64,000 nt of DNA from Doryteuthis pealeii (GCA_023376005.1 CM042145.1:94825834-94889833), one strand, 5' to 3'; shown: positions 43,660 to 56,324, counted from the stretch's first letter. The notes: a model not told the origin generated them from the sequence alone. Made by a program: numbers and translations.

Positions 43660-43812
43660 TGCGGTAAAAGTGGGGTCCTGATGGTGCGTTTGGCATTTCA
43701 TCTCAGACGCAAAAAAACAATTTCTTGTGCAATAGAGAAAGGGAAGTAAGACAACGCCTCGTATTTTGGGAATACCGACAATAGGCTACTCCAACCGACT
43801 TTACTTACTTGT
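43660..43812 (+). mobile_element. S1 SINE fragment, mirror of 18,691
   Basis: Starts at GTGCGGTAAAAGTGGGGTCC. Confidence 0.65.
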
Positions 43813-44164
43813 CGAGAAAAAGTTGAACAAATTCAAAATTTAGCATCCTATTTAGGGGCTATAAATTAAATGTCAGTGTATTATACCGAGAATTCTTTTT
43901 TTTTTCAGAATTATCGAAGCCCAATTTTTTTTTACGGCGTATTAACACCTTTACAGTTCATTAATATCCGGAACCAAGTCATTTTGACAATCAAAGGCTC
44001 AAAGTTGATTACAATGCCTAACATTGTTTAAGTAGTCACCCAATTAGTACCTAACGTCTCATCGCTGCTAACTTCGGTTAACTAGTGTGAACGCAATGAC
44101 TTTCCATTGACTTGACTGTAATCATAGTTAAGGATATTGTATGTAGGCATGATGATACTCGAAT

Positions 44165-44450
44165 AATTCGAATTAAAGGCGCATTTCAATGGCTAGGTTG
44201 TAGGAAATGGATCTGCGACCCGGTTCAAATCCTGAAACGAAGCTACGTTACAATAGTGCTAATACCTTGGGACAGGGCTTCTATTCCAACTACCCCTTCC
44301 CCAGCTATTGGCAAATGTAGGCAGACTGGGCTCTTTAAACTTGGTTAGGCACCAGCGTCTAGAGAGATAAATAACTTCGGAATTCAAACCAGTTTAAACT
44401 CCGTCTAAGGATAGTCCCTAACTCAGAATATAAAAGCTCGGCGCAGTCCT
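44165..44450 (+). mobile_element. S2 SINE, mirror of 17,990
   Basis: GGTTGTAGGAAATGGATCTG head and GGTTCAAATCCTGAAACG as the B-box region. Confidence 0.75.
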
Positions 44451-44524
44451 AAATTACGTGATTCTAATTGCAAATACAAAATAAATAAAATTACAGTAAT
44501 CAAACACGGATGGAGTCAAAGTTC

Positions 44525-44673
44525 GCCCTATATACGTATATATTTATAAATGATAGCTTAGATGTGGCAACAGGCCAGAAATTGTGGGGCACCTAGTGAG
44601 AATCGAACTGCACAGACATATGGTTTTCGAGTCTAGCTTGCTAACCATCACCACGCGAGGTGCCCTATATATC
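44525..44673 (-). mobile_element. Short tRNA-derived SINE, mirror of 17,784
   Basis: GCCCTATATA stands on both sides. Inside, the minus strand reads GGCACCTCGCGTGGTGATGG at its start and closes the acceptor stem with AGGTGCC. Confidence 0.8.
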
Positions 44674-44929
44674 AGTATACTTATACACGGATATTACGGT
44701 ACGTGCGCGTGCTGCTTACGTGTTTTGTTTTAAACCCTCACATCCTAATAATTTTATAATTGTCAATTGTTCAACATACTATGAACAGACCTGTGTGATT
44801 AACTCAAATAACAATTGCTGACTCAGGGAACATCAAGTTTGTTCCTTGTCGCATTTGTCTGACTGACAGTCTTTGTTCTTTCCCTTTAATTACGTTCCTT
44901 TTCTTAGTCTTATATCTTTTCATACATTT

Positions 44930-45650
44930 TTAAAGCGTTCTTCTTCTTCTTCTCTCGTCCTTTTCTTCTTCTTCTTCTTCTGCTCTTCTCTTCTTCTTCT
45001 TCTTCTTCTTCTTTTCTCTCGTCTTTCTTCTTCTTCTTCTTCTTCTTCTTTCTTCTTCTTCTCTTCTCTCCGTCTTCTTCTTCTTCTTCTTCTTCTCTTC
45101 TTCTTTTCTTCTTCTCCTTTCCTTCTCTTCTTCTTCTCTTTTCTTTCTCTTCTCTTCTCTCGTCCTTCTTCTTCTCTTTCTTCTTCTTCTTCTTATTCTC
45201 TTCTTCTCTCGTCCTTTCTTCTCTCTCTTCCTTTTCTTTTTTCTTCTTCTCTTCATTCTTCGTTCTTTTTTCTCTTTTCTTCTTCCTTCGTCTTCTCTCG
45301 TCCTTTCTTCTTCTTTTTCTTCTTCTCTTTCTTCTTCTCTCGTTCTTTTCTTCTTCTTCTTCTTCTTCTTCTTCTTCTTCGTCCTTTCTTCTTCTTCTTC
45401 TTCTTCTTTTTCTTTTTCTCTCTTTCTTCTTCTTCTTTTTTCTTTTCTCTCTTCTCTTCTTCTCTTCTCTTCTTCTTCTTCTTCTCTGTCCTTTTTCTCT
45501 TCTTCTCTTTTTCTTTTTCTTCTTTCTTCTTCTTCTCTTCTTCTCTCTCTTCTTCTTCTTCTTCTTCTCTCGTCCTTTCTTCTTCTTCAGTCCTTTCTTC
45601 ATTCTTCTTTCTTCTTCTTCTTCTTCTTCTTGTTGTGTGGTGGTGGTGGT
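44930..45650. repeat. (TTC)n array, mirror of 16,781
   Basis: TTC runs with CTCTCGTCC punctuation. Confidence 0.95.
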
Positions 45651-45664
45651 TCTTCTTCTTTTTC

Positions 45665-46601
45665 TCTTCTTCTTTGATTTTTATCTTATAATATCCGACT
45701 GTCTGTCTGTCCCTCTCTCTCTCTCACTCACTTTCTCTCTCCCTTTTCTCTTTCTTCTATCCACTCCTGTCTCCTCTCTCCTCTCTCTCTCTCTCTCTCT
45801 CTTCTCTCTCCTCTCTCTCTCTCTCTTCTTCCTCTTTTCTTTATCTCATTTTGCACTTCTATACCCCAACGAAATTCTCACATAGTTACTTAGATTTCTT
45901 TAATTACTTTTCCATAAAACATTTGATCTTCTCACCTCTCCATTCCCACTCTCCTCTCTTCTCTCTCTCTCTCTTCTCGTCTCTCCTCTCTCTCTCTCTC
46001 TGTGTTATCTTTCTCTTTTTTTCCTGCTTCATTCTTCCTCTTTTTCTCAAATTTCTTCTTACTTTCTTTTCACTTTAGATTTTCAGGAACTTTTTTTCAA
46101 TAAACTACAATTTTTCTTTGTCTTGTTATTTCGTCTTGCTTTTCATCAATTTTCCTTCTTCTCCTTCTTCTTCTTCTTTTTTTCTCTTCACCTATCTTCT
46201 CTCCCTTCTCCCGTCGTCGTTCTCCTCATTCTCGCTCTCTTCATTCTCTCCTCTCATCCTGGAATTCTACTTCTTCTGTCTTTCTTTCACCTTGTTTCTC
46301 CTCTAACTTCTTCTCGCCCCCATCACATCCTGTAATTCTTCGTTTTATTCCATCTACCCCATTTTTTATTTCTTCTACTTCATCGTTTATCTCCCTTCAT
46401 CCTCCTTCGTCATATCTCTTCAGCTTCTCCTCCTTCCTCTCCTCCGACTCTTCTCTTCCTCCCATTCTTATCCTGCATCCTCCTTTTTTTCACTTTTCTC
46501 CTTTCCTCTTTATCATCCTCCTCGTCTTAACCTTCTCTTATTCTCCTTTCATTCCAACTTTCCTCTCTTTTCTTCTTTTTTCGTTCTCCTTTCCCTTCCC
46601 C

Positions 46602-46636
<35 letters not shown>

Positions 46637-46650
46637 TTCTCTGTAAATAA
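45665..46650. repeat. (CT)n and pyrimidine-rich tract, mirror of 15,741
   Basis: CT, CTTC and TTCTTC blocks. Confidence 0.9.
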
Positions 46651-47029
46651 TCTCTTAATCGCCTGGGTTCCTATGAGTCCATATCATTCCACGCTTTGTC
46701 GTGGTCGGTTACGTCCATAATCCGCTGAACCTCCTCCCTTTGTTTAATCTCCGAATAAGCCACTGGTTTAATTTGACCTCCGTCATTGTCCGGATATGAA
46801 GCTAATCAAGTTGTACCTCCTCGGGAAAACCATATTCATCTATTATGGGACCTTTGAGTGCAAGAGCAGACCCGAAAGACCCACATCTCGAGCGGCTGAC
46901 TTAGTAGCCAATCTTAGTGATTCCATATGTGAACGTGGCCTTCTTTGGTTCTCTGCGTTATAGGTTCCATACCTGTCTTCTAGTCGTTCGGCTTATCCTT
47001 TCGTCATTTTTTATTTAGTAAATAGATCA

Positions 47030-47290
47030 CTAATTAGGACTGAGCCTATTCAGTAGCGACCACACAATGCGGAGTTTAACAGGTTGAATTCAAGATTTTT
47101 CCTGTCTACCTAGACTGGTTGCCTAACCAAGGTTAAAAAGGCCCAGGTCTGCCCTACTATGTACCATAGCTGGAGGAGTAGGTTGGATACATAACTTCCA
47201 AAGGTAGTATGCGCTAATGTGAACTTGTAGCTTCGTCCGGATTTGAACTCCTGGGCGACGAGTCCATACCTACAAACTCTACCATTGGCA
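47030..47290 (-). mobile_element. S2 SINE, mirror of 15,085
   Basis: CTAGACTGGTTGCCTAACCA and CCGGATTTGAACTCC. Confidence 0.75.
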
Positions 47291-47384
47291 TCCCGCGCTT
47301 CAAACTTTCACTTCCTGCAGTTTGCACAAACATAAGAACCAAACTATCCGTTGACGCATATAGTTTTGAACGCTTTTTTTTTAA

Positions 47385-48090
47385 ATTAACAGGAGGGGGA
47401 AAAGGATCTGAAGTAAATGCCCCTATTTATTTTCCCAGAAGTCAACAATTATTACAGCGGAACACAAAGACACTATTCGATAGGCACGTTTTAGCTAGCA
47501 AAAACATATTTCCCACAGAGCTAAACAAAATAGTTTACTAAAACATGCTAAGATTTCAAGACGGTGCTCCCAAAATTAATACCTCCTTTTTATTTCCAGT
47601 GAAACACAAATCATTAGGCAAGACCAATAACACGTTGATTGCGGCAGTTTTCAAGCTACAAAACATTATTCTTCGCACCATAGTCATCAGCATTGAATAC
47701 ATTGACTATACATATGTGAGATGCTCCCAACGTAAGCTTCCTATTTATTCCATTGAAACAACAGCAAACACACTAACCCACTAATAACTGTTCGATTAGA
47801 GCATGTTTTCAGCTGACAAAACACTATTTAACCCCAATAGATAAAACGTTACAGGTGTGCCTGTAAAAAAGTGATCCAAAGTAATGCTCCGATTATTAGC
47901 ATCATATAACAATAAGCAGATACAAGGAATAATAACTCCTTGTATAGGCATGTTTCAGCTACAAAAAGTATCTTTTTTTTTCAAAATAGTCAATCATCCG
48001 TTGTTTATTAGGAGATCAAAAACTCCATCAGATACGGGAATATAATTAACACTGTTCGATACGAGCAAGTTTTCAGCTACTACACTTAAT
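47385..48090. repeat. Tandem array, mirror of 14,285
   Basis: Unit ends such as GTTTTCAGCTACTACAC and ACATGTTTTCAGCT-like words recur every 110-160 bp. Confidence 0.7.
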
Positions 48091-48126
48091 TTTTCCAATA
48101 GTCACACCATGTGTCGTTCGTAAAAG

Positions 48127-48318
48127 AGTTCCATCCTCTTGATTACCACGTAAACCAGCGGAGATTGTTTTTCGTGGGGTGGAAGCCCCACAATACCGCC
48201 AGCTCCACTACAGACAGATCAGGTTTCTCTACAGTGTTGAGTTGGCGGGACCAGTATCGAATGCAAGACCCTTGCGATTCATAGCGGATGCTCTCCGCGA
48301 GCTGGGCTGAAGTGGCAC
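48127..48318 (-). mobile_element. S1 SINE, diverged subfamily, mirror of 14,046
   Basis: CACTACAGACAGATCAGG and GTATCGAATGCAAGACCCTT. Confidence 0.7.
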
Positions 48319-48555
48319 CATTGTAATTTAAATTTTAAGCATTGATTAATGAAACATATTCTACAGTTAATTAATCACGTTGAAGTAATAAAAAAAAGAA
48401 ATCTAACTATCCACGTGGTTTTTACTTTCGCATATAGTTATTTCTTCTAATTATTGATAAGGAATGAAATTAGGAAATTTATCCATCAATTATTGTTACT
48501 ACTCAAGTTAATGAAAATCTAACAAAAATGAATTCCAACCAATTATATTATATAG

Positions 48556-48790
48556 TAAGTAAAGTCGCCGGGGCGCCTAAATCGTATGAGCCATGATAGC
48601 GAGGAAGGTATATCCCCTTTTCAATAGCCGCTAGACAAGGAGTTTTTTGGCGTCTGGGTGGAGGACGCCACACACCTCCATCAGCTCTTACTTTACCGCC
48701 CAATCCCTACGTATCTCATACGCTGAGTTGACGAAGGACGTATCAACTAGGAACTTGTTTTCTAACGAACGCTCTACCGACTGAGCTATG
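48556..48790 (-). mobile_element. S1 SINE, mirror of 13,568
   Basis: AGTAAAGTCGCCGGGGCGCC start, TACCGACTGAGCTATGA end. Confidence 0.8.
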
Positions 48791-48889
48791 AAATATATAT
48801 TTCACCAGTTTATAAAATCAAACGCCAAACAAAAATATACCTACAAAATATTCGCTTACAAAGGATATACAACAAAAAAAACATTTGGT

Positions 48890-49465
48890 AACTTAGGCTA
48901 AAACGGGTGGTTGGAGAGCCCACCTCCGATATATCGGCTGGTCAGATCAGCCCAGCACCAAACATGATTCGCCCAACCCTATTGTCCTTATGGAAGCCGA
49001 AATTCTTTTTTATCATATATGTGCTAGAAGGCGGTGGCTGAGGGTCTCCATATCCTGGGATGACCTTAAACTCTATCTGATGGCAGGTTCCCAGTTCTGG
49101 AGGTCTGGGAATGGTAGCACGCTTGTATCACCATTAACCCAGGTCCACTCTGACCCGGAGTGGCAGAACCGGTTAGGGACTCCATCTATGGGTTAAATAG
49201 AAAAAAATGTTATAAATTGTTATAAAATTGTTAAAGAAAACCTCTCTACACAAACAAATTATATAACAACTTGAACGTTTACCCTATAAAACTTATACTT
49301 TAAACTGATTTCCAACAAGCAACTGCAAATAACCTACGATCTAAATCAATTAAAAATTCCTTGAAAAAATAAGACATAACAATAAATGTGACCATCCTCA
49401 CAGCCTACGCCTTGGCATAAAATAACACTGGACGGGTTGACATGCGTTAAAACTATCAATCAATC
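48890..49465 (+). mobile_element. 569-bp family copy, mirror of 12,905
   Basis: GGGTGGTTGGAGAGCCCACC through CATGCGTTAAAACTATCAAT and an (AATC)n tail. Confidence 0.7.
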
Positions 49466-49636
49466 AATCAATCAATCAAACAGATTTGGCCTTACATGAA
49501 AACTGTTAGTCCTATCTCTGCGTCTAATATATCTGAATTGAAGATGTTATTATTTGATAGGAACACTTGAAACCAGCAATTTATTATGTAAACAAATGAT
49601 TATGATCGTTATAAGAATATTTACTAGAAACATATA

Positions 49637-49882
49637 AGTAAAGTAAAGTCTCGTCGGGGCGGCTAAAGTCGGTATCAGCCATCAGTGAGGGATCTATCCC
49701 TTTCACTTGCGCTAGACCGAAGGAGATATTTTAGCGTCTGGTGGTGGAGCAAACACCCTAACATCAGCTCCTTACTTTACCGCAATATCCCTGTGCTACT
49801 CATACGCTGATTGGCGAGGACGGGTATCGAACTAGGAACTCTGTGGTTTCTAGCCGAACGTTCTTACAACTGAGCTACCCGT
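49637..49882 (-). mobile_element. S1 SINE, mirror of 12,470
   Basis: AGTAAAGTCTCGTCGGGGCG start, CAACTGAGCTACCCGTAG end. Confidence 0.85.
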
Positions 49883-50289
49883 AGATAGAAATACTTGAGA
49901 CCATGTAAATTCATGTAACAAATGATTATGGAAAAAAGACGAATTATTTTTTAAAAATTCAAATAGGACATCGAAAGTGCAGTTATGATGTAAATCAAGT
50001 ATTTACAAATGAATCAAACTTAGGCATTAAATAACCCCTGTGAAGATTATATGCGTTGAAACAAATACACCAAAAACCTACTCCCCGAGTAATGTAGAGA
50101 TTTGGCAAACAGCTGGGGTTAAAGGTTATTTTCGATTGGAAACAAACGTTGAGAACGTTTGCGTTTGAGTGTCGGATTTTTTCAGGTGCTGCTGATGGAC
50201 TGTTTTTTTTTTTTTATTTTCGAAAGTCTAACGATATGAATAAAGGATACTTAACGAATTCAAGTAACAACATCTTATATGTATAAATA

Positions 50290-50580
50290 TATATTATAAT
50301 GGACTCTCTCCGCGATTTTCGACGTATAAGGGTTTCAACACACATATGAACTCCCACACAGGATTTGTTTATAGTGTGAAGGCTTGTGTTGGACCATCCA
50401 CACTTTTTGGCACAGTCGATAGAAAGAATTGGTGCATCAAGGTTGCCACAAGCCCAATCAACGACCGACCTCAGGGATTTGAATTCAGAGTTATCCCTCT
50501 CCTAGACTGGTTAACTACCCCAGGCTGAAGGCCCATCTGTCCTACTATTGTAACCCATAGCTGGGTTAACCCAATATCAT
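50290..50580. mobile_element. GGTTAACCCAGC repeat, mirror of 11,755
   Basis: Begins AATGGACTCTCTCCGCGATT and ends CATAGCTGGGTTAACCCAAT. The A' frame (50,346-50,528) is an accident of the copy. Confidence 0.6.
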
Positions 50581-50587
50581 ATATATT

Positions 50588-50659
<72 letters not shown>
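50588..50659. repeat. (CT)n microsatellite
   Basis: Pure CT, 72 bp, with none of the CC breaks seen in the left-arm copy. Confidence 0.97.
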
Positions 50660-50662
<3 letters not shown>

Positions 50663-50980
50663 ACTTATCTATACTAGCTAATATATACACCTCGGGTGCA
50701 AGTATTTAAGTTTTAATGTAATAAAAGTAATGTAATAAATTAATAACTATGTTGTACAAAAGTCTGACAAGTGTTTGTCTCTTGCACATGTCACCAAGTT
50801 GTTGGCAGTTAGGTTGGTTGGATTTTTGCGGCATGTCAACCCTTGGGTTATCTTATAACTAAGACGTTTGTCTTTATTTATTTCTTATTGAGTATTTTAC
50901 ATTTTTTACAACTCAATTTTTTAAACACATATTCAAATCACAACTTTTGATCTATTCAAAGTGGATTCATCTATTTCTAG

Positions 50981-51026
50981 CCACACTGAAAGAGACGTGA
51001 AACGTCGAAACACAGGGTGTCTGTGG
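50981..51026 (+). ncRNA. Hammerhead ribozyme copy with one extra core A
   Basis: Stem I is CCACA (50981-50985) with TGTGG (51022-51026). The core reads CTGAAAGA, with one A more than the motif at 55963. Stem II is GACG-TGAAA-CGTC. GAAA is present. Stem III is ACAC/GTGT with loop AGG, then C51021 at position 17. The extra A is probably a sequencing error. Confidence 0.6.
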
Positions 51027-51490
51027 ATAAAAATGTAAAATATTCGTATTACTATTTCTTTCTTTTTTATTTGTGATTTTCATTTGAAATACTATTCTTA
51101 AAAAGATACAACTTGGTTTTGAAACATTTCCGTGTAGTTCTAAAAAAAAACTAGGTTTTTTTCTTTTATTAGTACTAAATACAAAACAATCAAATTTACA
51201 AAAAAGCATTAAATTCTAGTTTCGCCTGTAGCAATATATGAAATATTAAATATGGTAGTCTTGCAGGTGCTTTTTAGTACTTATTAGGAATACCTATAAA
51301 GGGTTACTCAAATCGATTGATTTTAATTATGGTATTATACCATTCAGTGATGGACCAAATAACAACAGAATTATGGTTCAGAGTTGACCTCTGTGTAAAT
51401 CGATAAGGGTACTCGTGAGAATATTCATTGTTGCACAATGACGATGACCCCACGTTGTAATGTTCTGTGCTGGCGATTCGAAGGGGTACG

Positions 51491-51500
51491 NNNNNNNNNN
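51491..51500. other. Assembly gap (10 N)
   Basis: Ten Ns. The left side ends at the complement of 10,838, and the right side begins at the equivalent of about 7,034 in direct orientation. Confidence 0.99.
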
Positions 51501-51669
51501 TCGAAAAACCTACCAGCACGGCGGACGCAATAACAGCTCCCCTTTTGTTATGCATCAAGATACTGTTGTTTTTTTATAATGCTCTACGTCATCACCAGCT
51601 GGCTATGCAGGTTCTTACCAGCCGATGAACGGAGAAGGTTTGAACATCGGCGCCCCGTACTGAAGATAG

Positions 51670-52065
51670 CTTTAATCATCATCATCAATCATCATCATTC
51701 ATCATACATCAATCATGCAAAGTAGTGGTTGATAAGCACGGATTCCCTTGACACACTTAATCTCTTTCTTTCTTTTCTTCTTCCGTTCTTTCTTTCTCTC
51801 TCCTCTCTCTCATCTCTCTCCGTAAGTCCATTCTCTCTCAACGCGTTCGTGTCGAACAATCGCTACGTAGTGCAGAGGATCATAGCTAGACGGCATGCCA
51901 CTGATCGCTCGACAGAGACTGGGGCAAATTAAAGTTTTTGCTGGTCTGCAGGCTAAGCACGATGAGTGTGTTGTATAGCGGCAACGAGTAGATGAACACC
52001 ATTGGAAGAATGTTCGCTTATGAGTTTCTTCCCGTTGACTTCTCTACCGGCAGTGCCACGGCATG
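51670..52065 (-). pseudogene. LINE 3'-end remnant, A'' copy of 7,180
   Basis: (CAT)n, a CT-rich block and AGTTTTTGCTGGTC are recognisable in a heavily indel-laden copy. Confidence 0.5.
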
Positions 52066-53755
52066 TCTTCGATGATCGTGATTTAACTTGGATTGATTTT
52101 TGAGATGGAAGAGAGTAGTGAGCACGCGATCGCTTGGATGCAGTTGCTTTCGTTTGTAGTGTACTGTTTCACTCACGTTACTTCAACATAAGCACAGCAC
52201 TTCTCATGTGTAGGTTTTCACATGTAAGATTTTCCCCAAGGGCGTTTTGTTAAAGTTATCAACTGTGGATTAGACGATGTTAAAATACCCGGCCACGATA
52301 GTAGCGATCTACAGCGTTGGATGTGACAATGTACCTTATAACACAATGGCAGAATACCGGCGCATGCGCTATGCTTAAACCTTCTATGCCTAAGAAATAA
52401 CATCACTAGCTGCATGATAACGACAACAGCAGAATGTAGTGCATGTACCCAATTGAACGATTAGTATTAATCATATTCAATAATAAAGGTAACGCGTTCC
52501 TAGAATATGCTGATGAATTTTCTGAGTAGAGGGGATGAAGACCGCTCCCCCCAAAAGGAGTGTTCTGGGTATAGTAATAACTGCATTCTGTATTGGTGAG
52601 CAGTCGTGACATTCGTATACGAAGATCTCTAGTTGGCGTGTGTTAGATACCACGTGAGCTTCCCATCCTCAACTATTCAGAAACATATCGTTGACTCGTA
52701 CAATATAACTTTCGAATTTCCAGACGGCTGATCATGTTATCAGTGATTAGGGATCCGTATTTAGATGGCTCACAGAGTAGATCTATTGATTCTTAAAAAA
52801 AAAACTATTCGTAGATGTTCATATCATCACTTTAGCTCGCTATATACATGTGTACTCACAAGGAACGGTAGTTGATAATACAACAATCAGTCTTATATGG
52901 GAACACGACAGGATAAAGTAGTTAACCTAATTACTGACTAGCCTCTTGAGACTTTTAGTTTTATTAGAAAGAGACTAGACAAATATATCGACCATCCGTG
53001 TGCAGCATTAATGTAATGACCGATTTGAAAGTAATAATATATAGACGCTAATCAAAAATACGCATATAAACAAGAGTTTGTAAGACAGGAAGGGGAGTCA
53101 TCAATCTGGAAATAATAAGGATACATATACAGCTGAAACTTACTACTTTCATCACTTCTCGTTTTATCGAGTGTTAAATCTTTTGCTGTAATTCTAAGAC
53201 TATATCGTAGTTAATATAAGGAAGAGACGGATAAAATTAGTTATTTATCTTTTAAGTGGACTTCTACGTTTTAAAGATTTATCGCACGATAATTTATGCT
53301 CTATGTTGATATAAGATAAAACACAGATAGAAAATGCAATAGAACTATGTAGCACATATTATACTTGTTTTTTATTCTTAAGAGAAAAAGGAGCAATCTT
53401 TCGGTTGTTAACATATATCAATATGCAAATTAGCTTTACCGTTTTACACTGTAAAACCGCCTATTTTGTTGTATATGTAAATACAATTCAATTTCATGTT
53501 ATTAGTATTTAGATAAAGCCAACCGTACTAATAATATCAAACATTTTTATTAGTTATTGAGGTTTAAATAAAAATGAAATCATGGAGAATGTGACGTAAA
53601 TAACTAAGGAAATTGTGAGTAGAGTAGTAATATAGTTTCCGTTACAGACAGAAAAACATACAATCTCCATTATAATAAGATTAGATTTCCATATGGTTGT
53701 TAACTTCTTTATTTCCTCTAGTGTGTTGTTTTGTTCCACAATATCATAGGCAGTG

Positions 53756-54412
53756 GTTTGTCCACCCTGTCGACTGGGGCTATAGAATACACCGACTGCA
53801 GAAGGTTAAGACCCCACCCCCAATGGGGCCACATGTTGGCGGTGGGTGGCCACCAGTGATGTTCAAGGATGGAATCCTCGTGTCTAAGCAGACCATGACA
53901 TGCAACACAGAATTTTGGTGGTTATTTGGGCTAAATCGGCTTGTCACCTTTATAGGAATGACTCCAATATTTGTAAAAAATTTAGGAGTCATTCCTAAAC
54001 AATACGGACACACTCAGCATACACAACTAACTACAGACACATAGCGTCTGTCACCTCGTTGAAAGAACAAAACTATACCCTTTGTATTTATGTATATAAA
54101 AGTGTTTATTGTATCAATTTTGTCTTCTTCTCTTGTTTTTTGCGGAGACTACATTTACGTAGTAATATACATTTAAATTGTTAAATGTAACCACACAAAC
54201 ACCAAACAAATCGGTCCCTACACCTTTAACCGTAACACCCATATGCTTGTCCCGATCCTATTGTCCTTATGGCAATGTCCCAACCCTTTTCATCATATAT
54301 GTGCTATAAAGCGGTGGCTGCGGATTTTAGTGTCCTGGGTATGACGTTAAACTTCCTCTGGTGCTGAGGTTCCAGTTCTGGTGATCTGAGGAGTGTCAAG
54401 TATGTGACACAA
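53756..54412 (+). mobile_element. 569-bp family copy interrupted by a nested insertion
   Basis: A'' equivalent of 9,385-9,790. Family sequence stops at CTTGTCACCTTT and resumes at CACCTTTAACCGTAACACCC. Confidence 0.7.
53945..54227. mobile_element. Nested 276-bp insertion with 7-bp duplication
   Basis: CACCTTT stands at 53945-53951 and 54221-54227. The insert begins with a hairpin, AGGAATGACTCC (53954-53965) against GGAGTCATTCCT (53985-53996). No ORF, family unknown. Copy A at about 9,615-9,625 has no insert. Confidence 0.65.
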
Positions 54413-54419
54413 TGGTTAC

Positions 54420-54643
54420 ATGAAAATACGACCAGAGAAAAAAGAATAAAAATAGAATGTCTAGACCCATGCAACGAAAGAAATAAATAAGTTGCAATAG
54501 AAAAAAACAAAGAATAAAAGAACAAAAAAGACAGAGAGAAATTAGGAAACTTAGAAAAGAGGATCATTAGAGAATGAAGAATACGACGAATGAATAAAAT
54601 AACATTAACCATACTGAAAAGAAAGAAAACTGAAATAGTGAAA

Positions 54644-54722
<79 letters not shown>

Positions 54723-55135
54723 ATGAAATTGAAAAATGAAAGGAATACAGAAAGGAGAGCTGTAATAGAGAAAATAAAATAAAGAAAGAAAGAAAGAAAG
54801 AAAAGAGAGAAATCGCAATAGAAAAAAAAATAAAGAGTGAAAGAATAAAAAAGTTAAAATAGAAAAATTAGAGAAATACGTCAAATGAAAGGAAAAGAAT
54901 TATCTACGCTAATAACAAAGAAAGAACGACAAACAGTTGCTAAAAGAAAGAATGAAAGAAAGAAAGAAAATTATAATAGAAAAAACAAAGAGTGAAAGAA
55001 TTAAAAAGTTGAAATTGAAAAAAAAAAAAAAATGCAAAGAAAGAAGGAAATAAAAAAGCTTAGAATAGAAAAAAATTGAGAAGAGCCGGGAATGAAGAAT
55101 ACGACGAATGAAAGAAATAGAATTAACCATGTTGA

Positions 55136-55167
<32 letters not shown>

Positions 55168-55200
55168 GAAAGAAAGAAAGAAAGAAAGAAAGTTGGAACA
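54420..55200. repeat. GAAA/GA-rich tract, A'' copy of 9,800
   Basis: Includes an uninterrupted (GA)n of about 65 bp at 54,648-54,711 ending in G10. Confidence 0.9.
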
Positions 55201-55962
55201 GATAACGGTCAAGAGAGTCAGAAAAGGTGTACGGCCACCATGAAGTTAAGCCAGTTAGATATTATATATTTTAGTGGCTTGTTTTAAGAGAAAATGGGTT
55301 GACCCATATCAGTAAAGCCAGCAATTGACTTATAGATAACTTCCTTGCCATCTGGCAACTTAGACTTAAATCCCCTCCGCTCCATCACAAAATGCACAGT
55401 GCCACACCTTCCTCCTCCATTACTGCCCTATTATCAAACGTTTTTGTTGTGTTTTTCCTCCCTGTGAACCTGTCTCTGACTCGTACCCTTCGAATCGGCC
55501 AGCACAGAACATTGCAACGTGGGGTCATCGACATTGTGCAACGAAGAATATTCCCACAATAATTGTTACCCCCCTTAATCGATTTTACAGAGAGGTCAAC
55601 TCTGAACCATAATTCTGTTGTTAGGGGTCCCATCACTGAATGGTATAATACCATAATTAAAAATCAATCGATTTGAGTAACCCTTTATAGGTATTCCTGA
55701 AATAAGTACTAAAAGCACCTGCAAGACCTACCATATTTAAATATTTCATATATTCTACAGGCGAAATTAGAATTTAATGCTTTTTTGTAAATTATTGTCT
55801 TGTAATTTAGTACTAATTAAAGAAAAAATCTTAGTTTTTTTTGAGAACTATCATGAAATGTCTCAAACCAAGTTGTATGTCTTTTAAAAATAGTATTTCA
55901 AATGAAAATCACAAATAAAAGAAAGAAAGAAATAGTAATACGAAATATTTTACAATTTTTAT

Positions 55963-56005
55963 CCACAGACACCGTGTTTCGACGTTTCACGTCTCTTCAG
56001 TGTGG
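55963..56005 (-). ncRNA. Hammerhead ribozyme, type I, UC cleavage site
   Basis: Minus strand, read from 56005 down: stem I CCACA (56001-56005) with TGTGG (55963-55967), and core CTGAAGA (55994-56000, with A at the free position 7). Stem II is GACG (55990-55993) with CGTC (55981-55984), loop TGAAA. GAAA is at 55977-55980. Stem III is ACA with TGT (55975-55977 and 55969-55971), loop CGG. C at 55968 is position 17. Everything required is present with no mismatch. It lies about 170 bp from an AAACCAAGGGTTGACATGCC block, inside a repeat of unknown class. Confidence 0.8.
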
Positions 56006-56321
56006 CTAGAATAGATGATCCAGCTTTGAATAGATCAAAAGTTGTGATTTGAAAATTGTGTTTAAAAAATTGAGTTGTAAAAAAAATGTAAATACTCAAT
56101 AAGAATAAATAAAACAAAACGTCTTAGTTATAAGATAAACCAAGGGTTGACATGCCGCAAAATCCAACCAACCTACATGCCAACACCTGGTGGCATGTGC
56201 AAGAGACAACACTTGTCAGCTTTGTTACACATAGTTATTAATTTTATTACATTAATTTTATTACATTAAAACTTAAATACTTGCACCCCAAGGGTGTATA
56301 TATTAGCTAGTATAGATAAGT

Positions 56322-56324
<3 letters not shown>

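Larger units (their letters stand above)
31291..51490. other. Right arm of the palindrome (copy A')
   Basis: Reverse complement of 31,249 down to 10,838, with pervasive small indels in runs. Unlisted stretches here hold what their left-arm partners hold. Subtract a coordinate from about 62,300 (outer) to 62,550 (inner) to find the partner. Confidence 0.9.

Noticed and set aside
10838..51490. Large palindrome as a biological inverted duplication or amplicon
   Set aside because: Possible, but the indel spectrum, the quality change at the arm boundary, the small loop and the adjoining N gap favour a read or assembly artefact.
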